Source: Ophiostoma sp. CBS 140.51
Taxonomy: Eukaryota; Ascomycota; Sordariomycetes; Ophiostomatales; Ophiostomataceae
Length of the DNA: 56,840 nt
Assembly: GCA_029298735.1 (NCBI GenBank)
Contig: JANSLP010000210.1
Coordinates: forward strand, 1-56,840
Direction of reading: 5' to 3'
The notes below the pieces were generated by a model. It was not told the origin of the DNA. It made no database searches and saw only the letters and a program-made list of their open reading frames with translations. A program made the position numbers and the translations under genes. Shown one piece after another: positions 19,937-29,959 of this stretch (positions are counted from its first letter, which is position 1; each line of letters starts with the position of its first letter).

Positions 19937-22900
19937 TTACTCTCCACGAGACCGCCGGTTAAACTCCTCCACGGCCACGGCCACCATCCGATACAGGAAT
20001 GCTCGCCCACTCTCCTCGGCCACCGGGATAAACGGCCCGTTCATGTTGCCGCGCAGCGTAATGCTGATTCCGGTGCGCTCCTTGGCAATGCCCTGGATGT
20101 CCCGCAGTGGTGCGTCCCACTCGCTCGTGAGGCGGCGCGACCGGATCAGCAGGATTCGAGCGTACGTCACCATCGCCACCATGTCTTCGAGCGGCAGCTC
20201 CAGGTGACCAATGTACACCTCGTCAAAGTACTTGCCGTCATCCACCTGCTTGAGCCAGAACTGGCCTAGTGCCTCTCGCTGGCTGTAGGGCCGCACGATG
20301 CCGTCGGCCGGCACAAACCGCGTCAGCCGCACCCGGTCGAGCTCGGACCCGTCAAATACTGTGGTCGTATTGCGGATGCCCTCGGACACGTTGCTGGCCA
20401 GATCGAGGACGCCAATCACGGGCTTTGTCGCCACACCAATCACGCCCTTGCCGATGCCCTTGAAGAAACCCAGCGCACCCTCCCGCTCTGCGCCCTCGAG
20501 CGGCTGCCTTGCCAGGCCGCCGACACCTGATGCCACGGAGGTGATGAACGAGTTAGCGCCCGCCGTCACACCATACAGCGCATGCTTGGGCCGGTTGCGC
20601 GCCCGTGTGATGCGGCGTCGGTCTTGGAACTGCTTGTCGAGCGTGGCCGCCGCCAGACCCTTGGACATGGCGCCCGTAAACTTGGACACCGAGTCACTGA
20701 CACCGTACACCGACTTCTTCATGAATGAGGCGGCACCGCGCGCAAGGCCGATACCTAAATCCTCTGGCCGGTCCGACATGATCAGACCCTGGTACGGCTC
20801 GTAAAAGATGTCTGTGATACCCGACGAGATGTTGTTGAACAGGCCCACCGGGTTGCCCAAGAAGTCGGCTGAGCCCAGGATCTTGTGAATCTGGTACAGC
20901 GCCTCTTGGCTGTAGTGGTTGGACACGTTCTGCGTCAGTACAGGGATTGAGACGCGCACGTTTTCGAGCATGAGCGCGTTGAGCCGGATGGGCGCATCAT
21001 TGACATTGCCAATGGCCATGGTGATGATGTTGAAGAAGAACATGAGCGGGTTGCGCGACGACGTCTTGTCCTCGACATTGACACGCTCCGTCCGGACAAA
21101 AGAAATGTCGAGCTGCATCGGCTGGATGTTGAGCATCTCGAAGTAGATGTCGCGGCCCGACTGTTGCGCCTTGGGCTCTGGGATACCCAAACTCTCGTCG
21201 CACAGCTGGCCGTCGACGTCTTCTGAGGCCCATGAGGCGCCAGGAACCTTGGAGAAGTCGAGCACGGCAAAGACAAAGTCTTCGTCCAGATCCAGAGTCA
21301 TCTCCTGTAGCAGGATGGTGGCGTACTTGATGTACTCCACACCGTACGAGTCGTCCTTGACACGCGTCACCATGACGTGCAGTGACGGGTGTGCCTCGAT
21401 CTCCTGCGCACGTTTGGGCACCACACTGGGGTACAGGATCATTGGGAAGATGCCGCCGTAGAGCTGATTGTCGATCTGGATCCACTTGATGGCCATGCTC
21501 ACGGTCTGGTACTGCACCGAATCCGTGTACCGCAGCTGCAACTCGCGGAGCGTAATGTATGCGAGCTCCTTGAGGTGCGAGTTGATAAGCGACACACCAA
21601 TGCCCGCGAGGCGCAGTTGGGCGCGGAACGTGACACCCGTGTCCTGCTCCTTGGCCTCGAAACTGGTCCGGCTGCGCTCGCCATCATTGCCTGTGTTCGT
21701 TCGTGAAAGGCTGTTGGTTGACGTCGAGACATGGCTGCGCTGGCGGTACAGGCTCTGCGACTGCTTAAAGTTGGAGAGCAGCATCGTCTGTGTCGGGCCA
21801 TCGGCAGTGACGTTAATGTCAATGATCTTGGCTTGCCCGTTGACCGCCACAAACTTCATAGGCAGTTGGTTGCCAATCTCGGCCAGCTTGACATGCCGCT
21901 CCTTGCCAAACGCATTGATGACAATTTCGCGTGACTTGGCTGCCGGGAAGTCCCAGGCGTATGGCATAATGCTGCGCGGAGGTAGACGGTAGCGGATGGG
22001 CCGCCAGCCAGACAGGTCCTCCACGCCGTCTTCGTCAACATTGGGGTTGGCCTGGTAGAAGGTGAACTCCGTGTCACTCTCATTGCGCATCGAGAACGGC
22101 CAGTTGCGTGTCTCCATGCTGAGGTTCAAGAAGATCGTGGCGCCTTCCATGAGAATCTCCGTCCGCACCAGCTTCTGGCGCTGGCCTGGCTTGGCAAGCT
22201 TGATGTAGGCTGTGCCGAGGTCCGAGATATTGAATGGTGACGACCATTGGCTGTTGACATCCGGGTACGAGAGGCACAGCTGCTTGACGGGACTCTTCTG
22301 AAGGAAGTGCAGCGGCAACAGGGCACCAGCCTTGATGTGCAGCACGTTGGACGAGCTAGGCTCGCGGATGTTGATGGCCTCGTCCAGACCGTTCTTGATT
22401 ACAAACCGTGGTGACAGTGTGACAACCTTGGTCATCTTGTACTTGCCTTCGCCCGGCTCGACGTTGATACCAATGTGGATCTCCGTGCTGCGCGTCCGCG
22501 TTGACTGCAGCACCACTTCAGAAGAGCTACCAATGGCGTCGAAACTTTGCGGCTTGCTCCATTCTGAATCGCCCACGCGCAGCAAGGCACGGTTCCGGTT
22601 ATCTTCGGTGGCGTACGAGAACATGAACGGCAGTGCACGTGCATGCTCGTTGTTGCCCCGCGGCGGCTCGATCAGCATCTGACCGGCAGCGGACCGAGCC
22701 TGTTGCATGAAACCCTTGGACCGTACGTCCACCTCAAGGGCTGTTTTGTTGAGGATGACGTAGGGACTGTAGACGGTAACCTTGAAAGCACCGCCCGCGT
22801 CAGGGATGCGGTAGTAGTGTAGACACAGGTGCAGGTTGAGACCTTCGTCATCCTTGCAGACGAGCGTCTTCTCCTTGTGGAAGTCTTCCGAGGTGCCCGA

Positions 22901-25900
22901 GTTGATGATTGCAAAATCACTCGGCTTGAACACTGTGTCCTGCATGTCGACACTCAGTAGGAGCAGGTGGGACAGCTCGGTAACGTGGACAGGGCTGACA
23001 CCGCCCTTGCGCAAGAAGTTGGTCCAGTCGCGCTTGGTGTTCTTGTCGTAAATGCGGTACTTGAAATCGTAGGGCAGCAGATTTTCGAGGACGACGGGTG
23101 CCGAGAGCTTGATGCGCATGTACGGGTAGTTCTGCACCAGCGGGTTGCCACGGTCAAAGTTGGCATTGACTTGGAAGAAGAAAGAGTCGCCATGCTCGCC
23201 CTTGCAGACCATAGTGCGCGTCGGCCGCTTGAGAAGGTCGCGCCACCAAAGGGTGTCTGTAGACCAATCGTAGCCAAAGCCTGAGTCGGGGCGCACAACC
23301 AGGCTCTTGAGGTAGACCGCACCGACCGGTGCGGGGCGGGACTCGCCTGGTGCAATCTTTTCAATCTTAAGAAGGTGGCCCTCGCGCGCATCATAGACGC
23401 CGATTTCGACGGGCAGCTGTGTCTCGTTCTCGACCACGAGCGGACTCCGGAACGTGACATACTTGACATTGTCCTCGCCGAGCTTAACGTCGACGAGCAG
23501 GCGGTGGAGGACCTGGTTGCTCTTGGGGCGCAGGCCAAAGATGAACTGACCCTCGCGGTTGAGGCGGATGCTCTTCACTGGGTCGAAGCCAGAACTCTCC
23601 AGCAGGACCTGCACATTCTGCGACTGCGATTCGACAATGAGGTTCTCACGCATCTTCTCCCACTGTTCGAAGCTCCACGGTGCCTCGTCGCCGTCCTCGA
23701 GGCGCACCGTGATCTCTTCGTTGGACAGCGTGCTGCGGGAACTGACGACGATGCCGAAGCCGGTGTAGTTGCGGATACGGTACGGTGCCTCGGTGCCACG
23801 CGCCTTACCAAGTACATCCTGTGGTGTCTGCATCAAAAAGGCAGCAGACTTGGACGCAAGAGCAATCGAGGACGAAGTAACGGTAATGTCAAAGGTCTTC
23901 TTGGATGAGACGTCAAATGAAAACACACCAGTGTCCTTCTCACGTCCGACACCTATGGACACCTCCCACGGTTCAACCAGCGGCTCCCAGGCCGACTTGG
24001 CAAAGTTGTACACGTTTGTGTAGAGGCCAATCATTGTATCCGCCCGCAGGTTTGTCGACCAGTCTTCGGCTGCCACAGTAAAGTTCTTGATGCTCAAATC
24101 AAGAATCGGCAGTTCGTGAAGATCACCGATCAGAACGACCCGGACACCGTCAATCGTCGCATGGAGTGCCTCGTGCCGGACCACGGTATCCTCGGCATCC
24201 TCGGCACCACCGTCGTACTGCCCGGTGACAGACTTGCGCCGCTGGTCCTTGGGCCGGAGTGTGACGCCACCACTTAGGGCTCGACTTCGCTTCGAGATGT
24301 TGGCAATAGCGGCTCTCGTTGAGGAGGCTGTAGCGCCGGCGACAGTAGACTGGCCGCGCCCGCTGGCGGTGCGCTGCTTGATACCCTCTTGGCGCAGCTT
24401 CTTGGCCTTTTCCTCTGCAGCCGATGGCTTGTGCTTCTTGGTGTCGTCGTTTTCGGAGAGCTCGGATGCCTTGCTGACAATCTGCAGGATAAGCAAAATA
24501 TCGCGGAGCGACAGCCGCAGAACGAGAGGCTCGATGTCAATGTTGATGTTGGTCAGGTCTGCCTGTGAGCTGTCCATGGAGAGCTGAACGGAAAAGTCGT
24601 CAATAATGCGCAGGCGCGAGTCATCAAAGCGGTCCATGCGGCACAAGTACATGCCCACCTCAGACACTTGGAACGTCAAGGCATGCTGTTGCGACAAGAG
24701 CACCTGCTTGGTGCCTAGGACAATAGCTTCTGACGAGGTGCTGAGTGGGTTGGCGATGAGGATCACCTGAGCGTCCACCACATTAACGCGGAAGGCGACC
24801 GTAGTCTTCTGCTCAGGCTCTGGCTCAGGTTCCTCGGACTGATCCTGTACATTGGCGCCAGTGTTGCCGCTGCCCAGTCGCGAAGGAATGGGCCGCAGTG
24901 ACTGGCTGCGCTCGGTGCTCGAGTCGTTGCTGCCGCCCTGCTGCTGGCTCGAAGCGCCGGTGAATGTGACCCGCATAGAGTCCACATCCGATTCCTCTGG
25001 AGTTTCTGTTGGACTGGCCAGCTCTTCGATGACTGCCGGTGTATCTTCAACGCGCATGCCCACTGAGATGAACTGTTGGATAGCAAAGATGTAGTCGAGC
25101 GCAAAGATGACACGAGGACTGTCGACAGCGACAATGGCAATGATACTGCGCTCCCTGCCGCCAGTCATGGTGATGCTGGCCATAAACTGCTGGACCTTCT
25201 TGTTCGACGAAGACATTATGCGGCGATACTTGTTGGTCTCACCTGGTCGGCTGTCGTGAATTGTGAATGAGTCGATGACAAATTCTGCCTCGAGGGAGCC
25301 GTTGGCCTGCATCCTCAGCTTGAGTTTACTATCGTCAAGCGAGAAGCGGGACAAGCTGGCACTTTCGAGATTGTCGACTGGCCTGTCCTCGGGCGCATTG
25401 ATGAGCTCAAGACCGATTGTCTTGATCTTGAAGACGAGGTCCAGTTTCGTCCATGTGTCTGAGTGCGAGCCAAGCTCGGGGCCTAAGTCAATAATCTGAC
25501 CATCGCTACCATCGCCACCGGGAGACGGGGGGCTGAATCCTGGCCGTGCCCGTTCCAGATCCCGGTCATCAAGATCGTGTTCTACTTCCTCCTCCACGCT
25601 CTGCTGGATATCCTCCTCTGGCACGAAGGCGGCCGGGACGGACTTGCTGATCTCCAGCAGAAACTGCAGCTGGTACTGAGTCAACCGCAGGTTGAAGTCA
25701 GTCATGTGGCCGACAATCTCGGTATCCGGGCGCTTCAGATTCGCCTTGTGCTCGGCGTGGGTAACTTGGAACGCAAGGTCAACGTGGTCGATGAGCTCCA
25801 GTTCTTCTGAGCGGTCGTTTGAGTAGTGAAGCAATGACGTTAGTCGAATGTTACGGATGCCTGCCGACATCTTCATGGCAATTTCGGCATTCTCAGAGTC

Positions 25901-28900
25901 GTCGAGGGGCGAGAACTTGTTCTGCGCATAGATCTCGCCGAGGTACGCGGTCAGCAAGTCACGCTTGGGCCGGCCTGGCACGACAACTCGTGGGAAGACG
26001 ACGATGGGCGTGTTAATGACCACGTCAAACTTGATGCGGTTGTTGCTCTGTTGCAGCTGTGTAGCTTGGTTTGCAGCAGCCTGGCGGGCGGCGTTGTAGA
26101 TGGCCTGCATCTTGCCAAACTTGACTAAGAAGGCAATGATCTTACGGAAAGGCTCCTCCATGAAGTTCACCTTGATGGAACCTGCACGCAAAAAGATGGA
26201 CGAGTCGTAGCCAGGATACGTCTTAGTGTTCTTGGCGTCAAAGGTCTCGTAACGGAAGTCGGCAAGGTCGTCGCCCTGGATGGTGATGAGTTGGCGAAGA
26301 GATGAATCCTCGGGAACACCAAGGTTGACATCGTCTCTCAGGCTAAGGTTACCTAGCCGGGATGAGATGCGCATGGTGCCATCAAGGAGGAAGACACCGA
26401 CATCGGCGTGGTTGAACGCCAAAGTCGCCAAACGAATGCCATCGTTGTTGAGGATAAGCCGGATACTCTTGAGGTCGACCTTAACACGGATGGCACCACC
26501 GCCACCAGCATTAGCTTCAGCCTGTGAGCCTGTCGGGGAGCCAGGTGCGTCGTCACCAGCCTCGTCATTATCACCAGCTGTCAGGAGAGCGCGGTCTGAA
26601 TCTTGGATGCCGTCGACATTGCTGACTTGTGTGTTGTCGTTTTGCGCGCCACCATTTGTAAATGTGATGAGAACAAAGTCCAATAGTGTGAGCAATGTCT
26701 TGCGGGTGACAATCAGGTTAATGGTGGAAATGGCAACGTTAACGTTGGTCTCGATGCCTTCGTATATGGGCATAAACTCGGGAGACTCCTTCTTGACGCG
26801 GACAAATTTCACATGCACCAAAGCACGTTGCTGTTCACGGTCTTCGACATCGCCAGAGGAGACAATGGACTTGAACTCGGCAGACGGGTTAGAGACGAAG
26901 TCGTCGACGGTCACGGAGCCCAGGGACACCTCGGCGACCATGTCGTACGGACGCAGGTAGAAATCGAGATCGAAAGTGTGTGCCACAAGCTCCACAAGAA
27001 GAGTGTCGGGCTTGACGCTGTCAGGATCACTCCGGTAAAGTGAGCCACGCAGCTCGTCAACTGCAAAGGTGAACTGGAACGTCTTCTGCTGCATGCGGCG
27101 CTGCTCGGTAGCCGAGCCACTGTCGGCGTCCTGGAAACTGTCCTCATCGTCATCATCGTTGTCGTCGTCAAGAACAATTGCTGTTTCCTCGGGGATGGTC
27201 AATGACAGGAGCTGTGAGGTAGGACGCTGGCTGTGCCGCTTGTTTGACGCGCTGGACGCTGAGCTCAACAGACGGGGACGACCGGTCTTGGCTGTTACGT
27301 CTTGGCTGCAATCGCCGACTGTACCCTGAATCGTGGCCTCTTCCGTCTCATCTCCGAATCTTGGGATGGCAACGTCAATGATGCGCATCAAGGTTTTGTA
27401 TTTCGTGTCGGAAACAGCAGCATGGAGCATGGGCATGTGGCCAGACATTTTCACCCGCGTCAGGTTGGGCGCCTTGGGCAGGATGGAGATGGCGACAATA
27501 AAGTCCACGTTGATCTTTTCTACAACGTGCATCCGCAGCTCTTCGTTCTTATCTGCCAACTGCGCTTTGGTCTCCTCTATTGACGGACCAATGAGGACTT
27601 GTGTAGAGGTCAACTTGACGGTGAAGCGGTCGTACATCAGCGACTCGAGACGCTGGAAGTCGGCGGTCGTGTAGGAACGATTCTGCTTGGATTGCACCTC
27701 TTTCATCGTATCTTTATCGACGAGCTCGCTGCCGACACTAATGTGACCGGCATCGAGAATAAGGCAGGAGGACTTGCGGGTGGTGATGCTTTGTGGCACA
27801 ATGATAAGCGGTGCCTGGAGATCGAGCTTGGCATTGATGGTCTTGTGCTCTTCGAGGGCAAATTCGAGACCGGCACGCGTCTGCTCGCGCAGGCCTTCGA
27901 CGGTAGCGCCGGCTGACTCCATGAGCGCGGTGATGGACTCCATGTGACGCTCTGGTGGCTTGAAGAACTGCCAGACACCAATGACAAAGTTGGGGTTCCA
28001 GACGATCTCGAGTGGCTTGAGTTTGGCGCGCACGGCGATATCGCCCTCGCCGTCCAGAGGGTTATTTTCCAACTGGAACCAGAAGAAGGCATCCTCGTCG
28101 GCGGTGTCCGTCTTGGTCTGCTCGAGGTCGCTGATGGAGAGGCGCTTCTTCTTGTTGCCGGCTGCGCCGCCAGGAGCATCCTTGACACGGACAATCTCAG
28201 TGAACAAGCTCTCCGGGGTGGTTCCGTCGTTGACACGGAGACCGCCGAGACTGAGGTCAAGCAGCAACGAGTCGGGCCGCTGGATCGCCTTGGCACGGAA
28301 GCCGTCAAAGTGCAAGCTGAGAAGGTCGGTGATGGCGCTGCCGTGGGGGTTCTGTTTGAGCGTGAAACTGCCCGTGTTCAGTGATGTTTCGACCTGAAGC
28401 TTAATGGAGTCTCGTGGAACATCAACCTCGGCAGCTAGAGCGGCCTTTTCGTCCCAATCGATGGCATCGTATAGCTCCTGCCTTTGCTGCTCGGTAATCT
28501 GTGTGTTCTCCGACTCGTCAGCGTCGGCTTGCGGCTCGGCGGGCTTGGAACCCCAGACCCATGCCACCCAGCCCTGCTGCTGTGGTTTCTTTTCCTCGGC
28601 CTTTGGCTTGAGGGCGGCAGCATTCTCCTTCTTGAGCTGACTGCGTGCCAGAGAGCGCCAGAAGCGCAGGTCTTCGTAGCCGAGCTTCCACTCGAGTTTG
28701 GTGATGTCGTCCGACTCCTCGGGTGTAAGGGTCTGGTTCTGCTTCTTCTTCTTGAAAAGCTCAATGTAGCGGCGGCGGTCGTCACGGCGCTCGCGGAAGT
28801 AGTCCCAGGTCCAGCGGCGGTTGCGCTCGTGGATCTTACTGAGGACAGCATCACCGGCAAATTTGAGCCAGGCGCGCGGGTCCTCTTTTGGCCGGACACC

Positions 28901-29959
28901 CTTGGGCTGGTATTTCTTGTACTCTTGGTGGCGGATAAAGTAGTGGAAGAGGTCGATCATCATGAGGGAGTCGCGGTATTGTTGGTCATCGAGTACAACG
29001 CCAATCTCGTCAAAGATGAGGTTGGCTTTGAGTTTAGGTGTGTGGAGGTCGCCAGTCTTGTCCATCTCGACCTTGGCCTGTCCGCTGACGGGCCGTAGGA
29101 TGAACTGGTGGTCTTTGGAAACCTTGAGGGCCTTCTTTTCGTCGTCGTCGTCATCATCGTCCTCCTCTTCAATCGTGTCTTTTGCCGCAGCGTCGGCCTC
29201 CGCCTTGGCAATCATGGCCTTGAAGCGTCGTAGGATCTCGTCGTGTGGGGTATCTTCGGCACCTTCGACGGGGGCCTCACGGCCAGAGCCTAATAGCTTT
29301 GTGTCGGTATTCCAGTAGACAGCCAGCGCACCAAGTGTGACGAGCTTGTTGCTGGACTTGTTAATGGCCTGGATAAAGGCCGGCCGCCAGCTCTGGTCGG
29401 TGCTGACGGCGCTGAACTCCTCGAGGGTCACGCCCAGGGCGAATGGGTGGCCTGGTGCGGAAATGGAGTCTTCGTAGCGGATGTGGATGTTCTTGACGGA
29501 GATTTGCAGGTTGTCGACAATCTTGGTGACGAGGCTCTGTGTGAAGCTCTGGCTTTTCTTCTGCTCTTCCTGGCTGAGCCCTTCTTGGGACCGCTCTTTC
29601 AGCAGCTCGGCCGAATCGAGCTTCTCCATCTTGAGCCGCTGCTTGCGGCGCTCTTCTTCTTCTTCATTGTACTCGGCCTCCTCCTTGGGCGATGCCAGCA
29701 AAAAGACATCCTCGATATAGATCTTGACGGGTGCGCCGCTGAGGTTGGACCAGGGGATGGTGAGGGTCAACTGGCCCAGGTGGCCCTCGACTACGTTGAT
29801 GGGGAGTTTGAGCTGGTCGAGTGCCTCGCGGCGCAGCTCGAGATCGCGCAGTTTCACGTCGCCCGACCAGATGCCGACCTTGAGCTGGGTCGGGTCAAAG
29901 TTCTCGACGTACATGCCGAGGAAGCGGTTAAGCAACCCGGCGACGAGACCTTCCAACAT
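19937..29959 (-). CDS. VPS13: VPS13 bridge-like lipid transfer protein
   Basis: A single uninterrupted frame of 3340 residues from the ATG at 29959 (MLEGLVAGLLNRFLGMYVEN), which is the chorein N-terminal signature. The VPS13/SHR-BD (VAB) beta region lies at about 2150-2450 (VTFRSPLVVENETQLPVEIG). The C-terminal ATG2/VPS13-type amphipathic region lies at about 3075-3190 (SVYGVSDSVSKFTGAMSKG; ALGFFKGIGKGVIGVATKP), followed by a PH-like C-terminus. VPS13 proteins form a long hydrophobic groove that moves glycerophospholipids between membranes at contact sites, recruited by adaptors that bind the VAB repeats. Yeast Vps13 is about 3144 residues, so this copy is slightly longer; low-complexity acidic and charged inserts (for example residues 263-275, EEEDDDDDDDE) account for some of it. 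The absence of introns over 10 kb is notable. It is divergent from the TMEM69-like gene. Confidence 0.97.
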   Translation of the reverse strand: MLEGLVAGLLNRFLGMYVENFDPTQLKVGIWSGDVKLRDLELRREALDQLKLPINVVEGHLGQLTLTIPWSNLSGAPVKIYIEDVFLLASPKEEAEYNEEEEERRKQRLKMEKLDSAELLKERSQEGLSQEEQKKSQSFTQSLVTKIVDNLQISVKNIHIRYEDSISAPGHPFALGVTLEEFSAVSTDQSWRPAFIQAINKSSNKLVTLGALAVYWNTDTKLLGSGREAPVEGAEDTPHDEILRRFKAMIAKAEADAAAKDTIEEEDDDDDDDEKKALKVSKDHQFILRPVSGQAKVEMDKTGDLHTPKLKANLIFDEIGVVLDDQQYRDSLMMIDLFHYFIRHQEYKKYQPKGVRPKEDPRAWLKFAGDAVLSKIHERNRRWTWDYFRERRDDRRRYIELFKKKKQNQTLTPEESDDITKLEWKLGYEDLRFWRSLARSQLKKENAAALKPKAEEKKPQQQGWVAWVWGSKPAEPQADADESENTQITEQQRQELYDAIDWDEKAALAAEVDVPRDSIKLQVETSLNTGSFTLKQNPHGSAITDLLSLHFDGFRAKAIQRPDSLLLDLSLGGLRVNDGTTPESLFTEIVRVKDAPGGAAGNKKKRLSISDLEQTKTDTADEDAFFWFQLENNPLDGEGDIAVRAKLKPLEIVWNPNFVIGVWQFFKPPERHMESITALMESAGATVEGLREQTRAGLEFALEEHKTINAKLDLQAPLIIVPQSITTRKSSCLILDAGHISVGSELVDKDTMKEVQSKQNRSYTTADFQRLESLMYDRFTVKLTSTQVLIGPSIEETKAQLADKNEELRMHVVEKINVDFIVAISILPKAPNLTRVKMSGHMPMLHAAVSDTKYKTLMRIIDVAIPRFGDETEEATIQGTVGDCSQDVTAKTGRPRLLSSASSASNKRHSQRPTSQLLSLTIPEETAIVLDDDNDDDDEDSFQDADSGSATEQRRMQQKTFQFTFAVDELRGSLYRSDPDSVKPDTLLVELVAHTFDLDFYLRPYDMVAEVSLGSVTVDDFVSNPSAEFKSIVSSGDVEDREQQRALVHVKFVRVKKESPEFMPIYEGIETNVNVAISTINLIVTRKTLLTLLDFVLITFTNGGAQNDNTQVSNVDGIQDSDRALLTAGDNDEAGDDAPGSPTGSQAEANAGGGGAIRVKVDLKSIRLILNNDGIRLATLAFNHADVGVFLLDGTMRISSRLGNLSLRDDVNLGVPEDSSLRQLITIQGDDLADFRYETFDAKNTKTYPGYDSSIFLRAGSIKVNFMEEPFRKIIAFLVKFGKMQAIYNAARQAAANQATQLQQSNNRIKFDVVINTPIVVFPRVVVPGRPKRDLLTAYLGEIYAQNKFSPLDDSENAEIAMKMSAGIRNIRLTSLLHYSNDRSEELELIDHVDLAFQVTHAEHKANLKRPDTEIVGHMTDFNLRLTQYQLQFLLEISKSVPAAFVPEEDIQQSVEEEVEHDLDDRDLERARPGFSPPSPGGDGSDGQIIDLGPELGSHSDTWTKLDLVFKIKTIGLELINAPEDRPVDNLESASLSRFSLDDSKLKLRMQANGSLEAEFVIDSFTIHDSRPGETNKYRRIMSSSNKKVQQFMASITMTGGRERSIIAIVAVDSPRVIFALDYIFAIQQFISVGMRVEDTPAVIEELASPTETPEESDVDSMRVTFTGASSQQQGGSNDSSTERSQSLRPIPSRLGSGNTGANVQDQSEEPEPEPEQKTTVAFRVNVVDAQVILIANPLSTSSEAIVLGTKQVLLSQQHALTFQVSEVGMYLCRMDRFDDSRLRIIDDFSVQLSMDSSQADLTNINIDIEPLVLRLSLRDILLILQIVSKASELSENDDTKKHKPSAAEEKAKKLRQEGIKQRTASGRGQSTVAGATASSTRAAIANISKRSRALSGGVTLRPKDQRRKSVTGQYDGGAEDAEDTVVRHEALHATIDGVRVVLIGDLHELPILDLSIKNFTVAAEDWSTNLRADTMIGLYTNVYNFAKSAWEPLVEPWEVSIGVGREKDTGVFSFDVSSKKTFDITVTSSSIALASKSAAFLMQTPQDVLGKARGTEAPYRIRNYTGFGIVVSSRSTLSNEEITVRLEDGDEAPWSFEQWEKMRENLIVESQSQNVQVLLESSGFDPVKSIRLNREGQFIFGLRPKSNQVLHRLLVDVKLGEDNVKYVTFRSPLVVENETQLPVEIGVYDAREGHLLKIEKIAPGESRPAPVGAVYLKSLVVRPDSGFGYDWSTDTLWWRDLLKRPTRTMVCKGEHGDSFFFQVNANFDRGNPLVQNYPYMRIKLSAPVVLENLLPYDFKYRIYDKNTKRDWTNFLRKGGVSPVHVTELSHLLLLSVDMQDTVFKPSDFAIINSGTSEDFHKEKTLVCKDDEGLNLHLCLHYYRIPDAGGAFKVTVYSPYVILNKTALEVDVRSKGFMQQARSAAGQMLIEPPRGNNEHARALPFMFSYATEDNRNRALLRVGDSEWSKPQSFDAIGSSSEVVLQSTRTRSTEIHIGINVEPGEGKYKMTKVVTLSPRFVIKNGLDEAINIREPSSSNVLHIKAGALLPLHFLQKSPVKQLCLSYPDVNSQWSSPFNISDLGTAYIKLAKPGQRQKLVRTEILMEGATIFLNLSMETRNWPFSMRNESDTEFTFYQANPNVDEDGVEDLSGWRPIRYRLPPRSIMPYAWDFPAAKSREIVINAFGKERHVKLAEIGNQLPMKFVAVNGQAKIIDINVTADGPTQTMLLSNFKQSQSLYRQRSHVSTSTNSLSRTNTGNDGERSRTSFEAKEQDTGVTFRAQLRLAGIGVSLINSHLKELAYITLRELQLRYTDSVQYQTVSMAIKWIQIDNQLYGGIFPMILYPSVVPKRAQEIEAHPSLHVMVTRVKDDSYGVEYIKYATILLQEMTLDLDEDFVFAVLDFSKVPGASWASEDVDGQLCDESLGIPEPKAQQSGRDIYFEMLNIQPMQLDISFVRTERVNVEDKTSSRNPLMFFFNIITMAIGNVNDAPIRLNALMLENVRVSIPVLTQNVSNHYSQEALYQIHKILGSADFLGNPVGLFNNISSGITDIFYEPYQGLIMSDRPEDLGIGLARGAASFMKKSVYGVSDSVSKFTGAMSKGLAAATLDKQFQDRRRITRARNRPKHALYGVTAGANSFITSVASGVGGLARQPLEGAEREGALGFFKGIGKGVIGVATKPVIGVLDLASNVSEGIRNTTTVFDGSELDRVRLTRFVPADGIVRPYSQREALGQFWLKQVDDGKYFDEVYIGHLELPLEDMVAMVTYARILLIRSRRLTSEWDAPLRDIQGIAKERTGISITLRGNMNGPFIPVAEESGRAFLYRMVAVAVEEFNRRSRGE

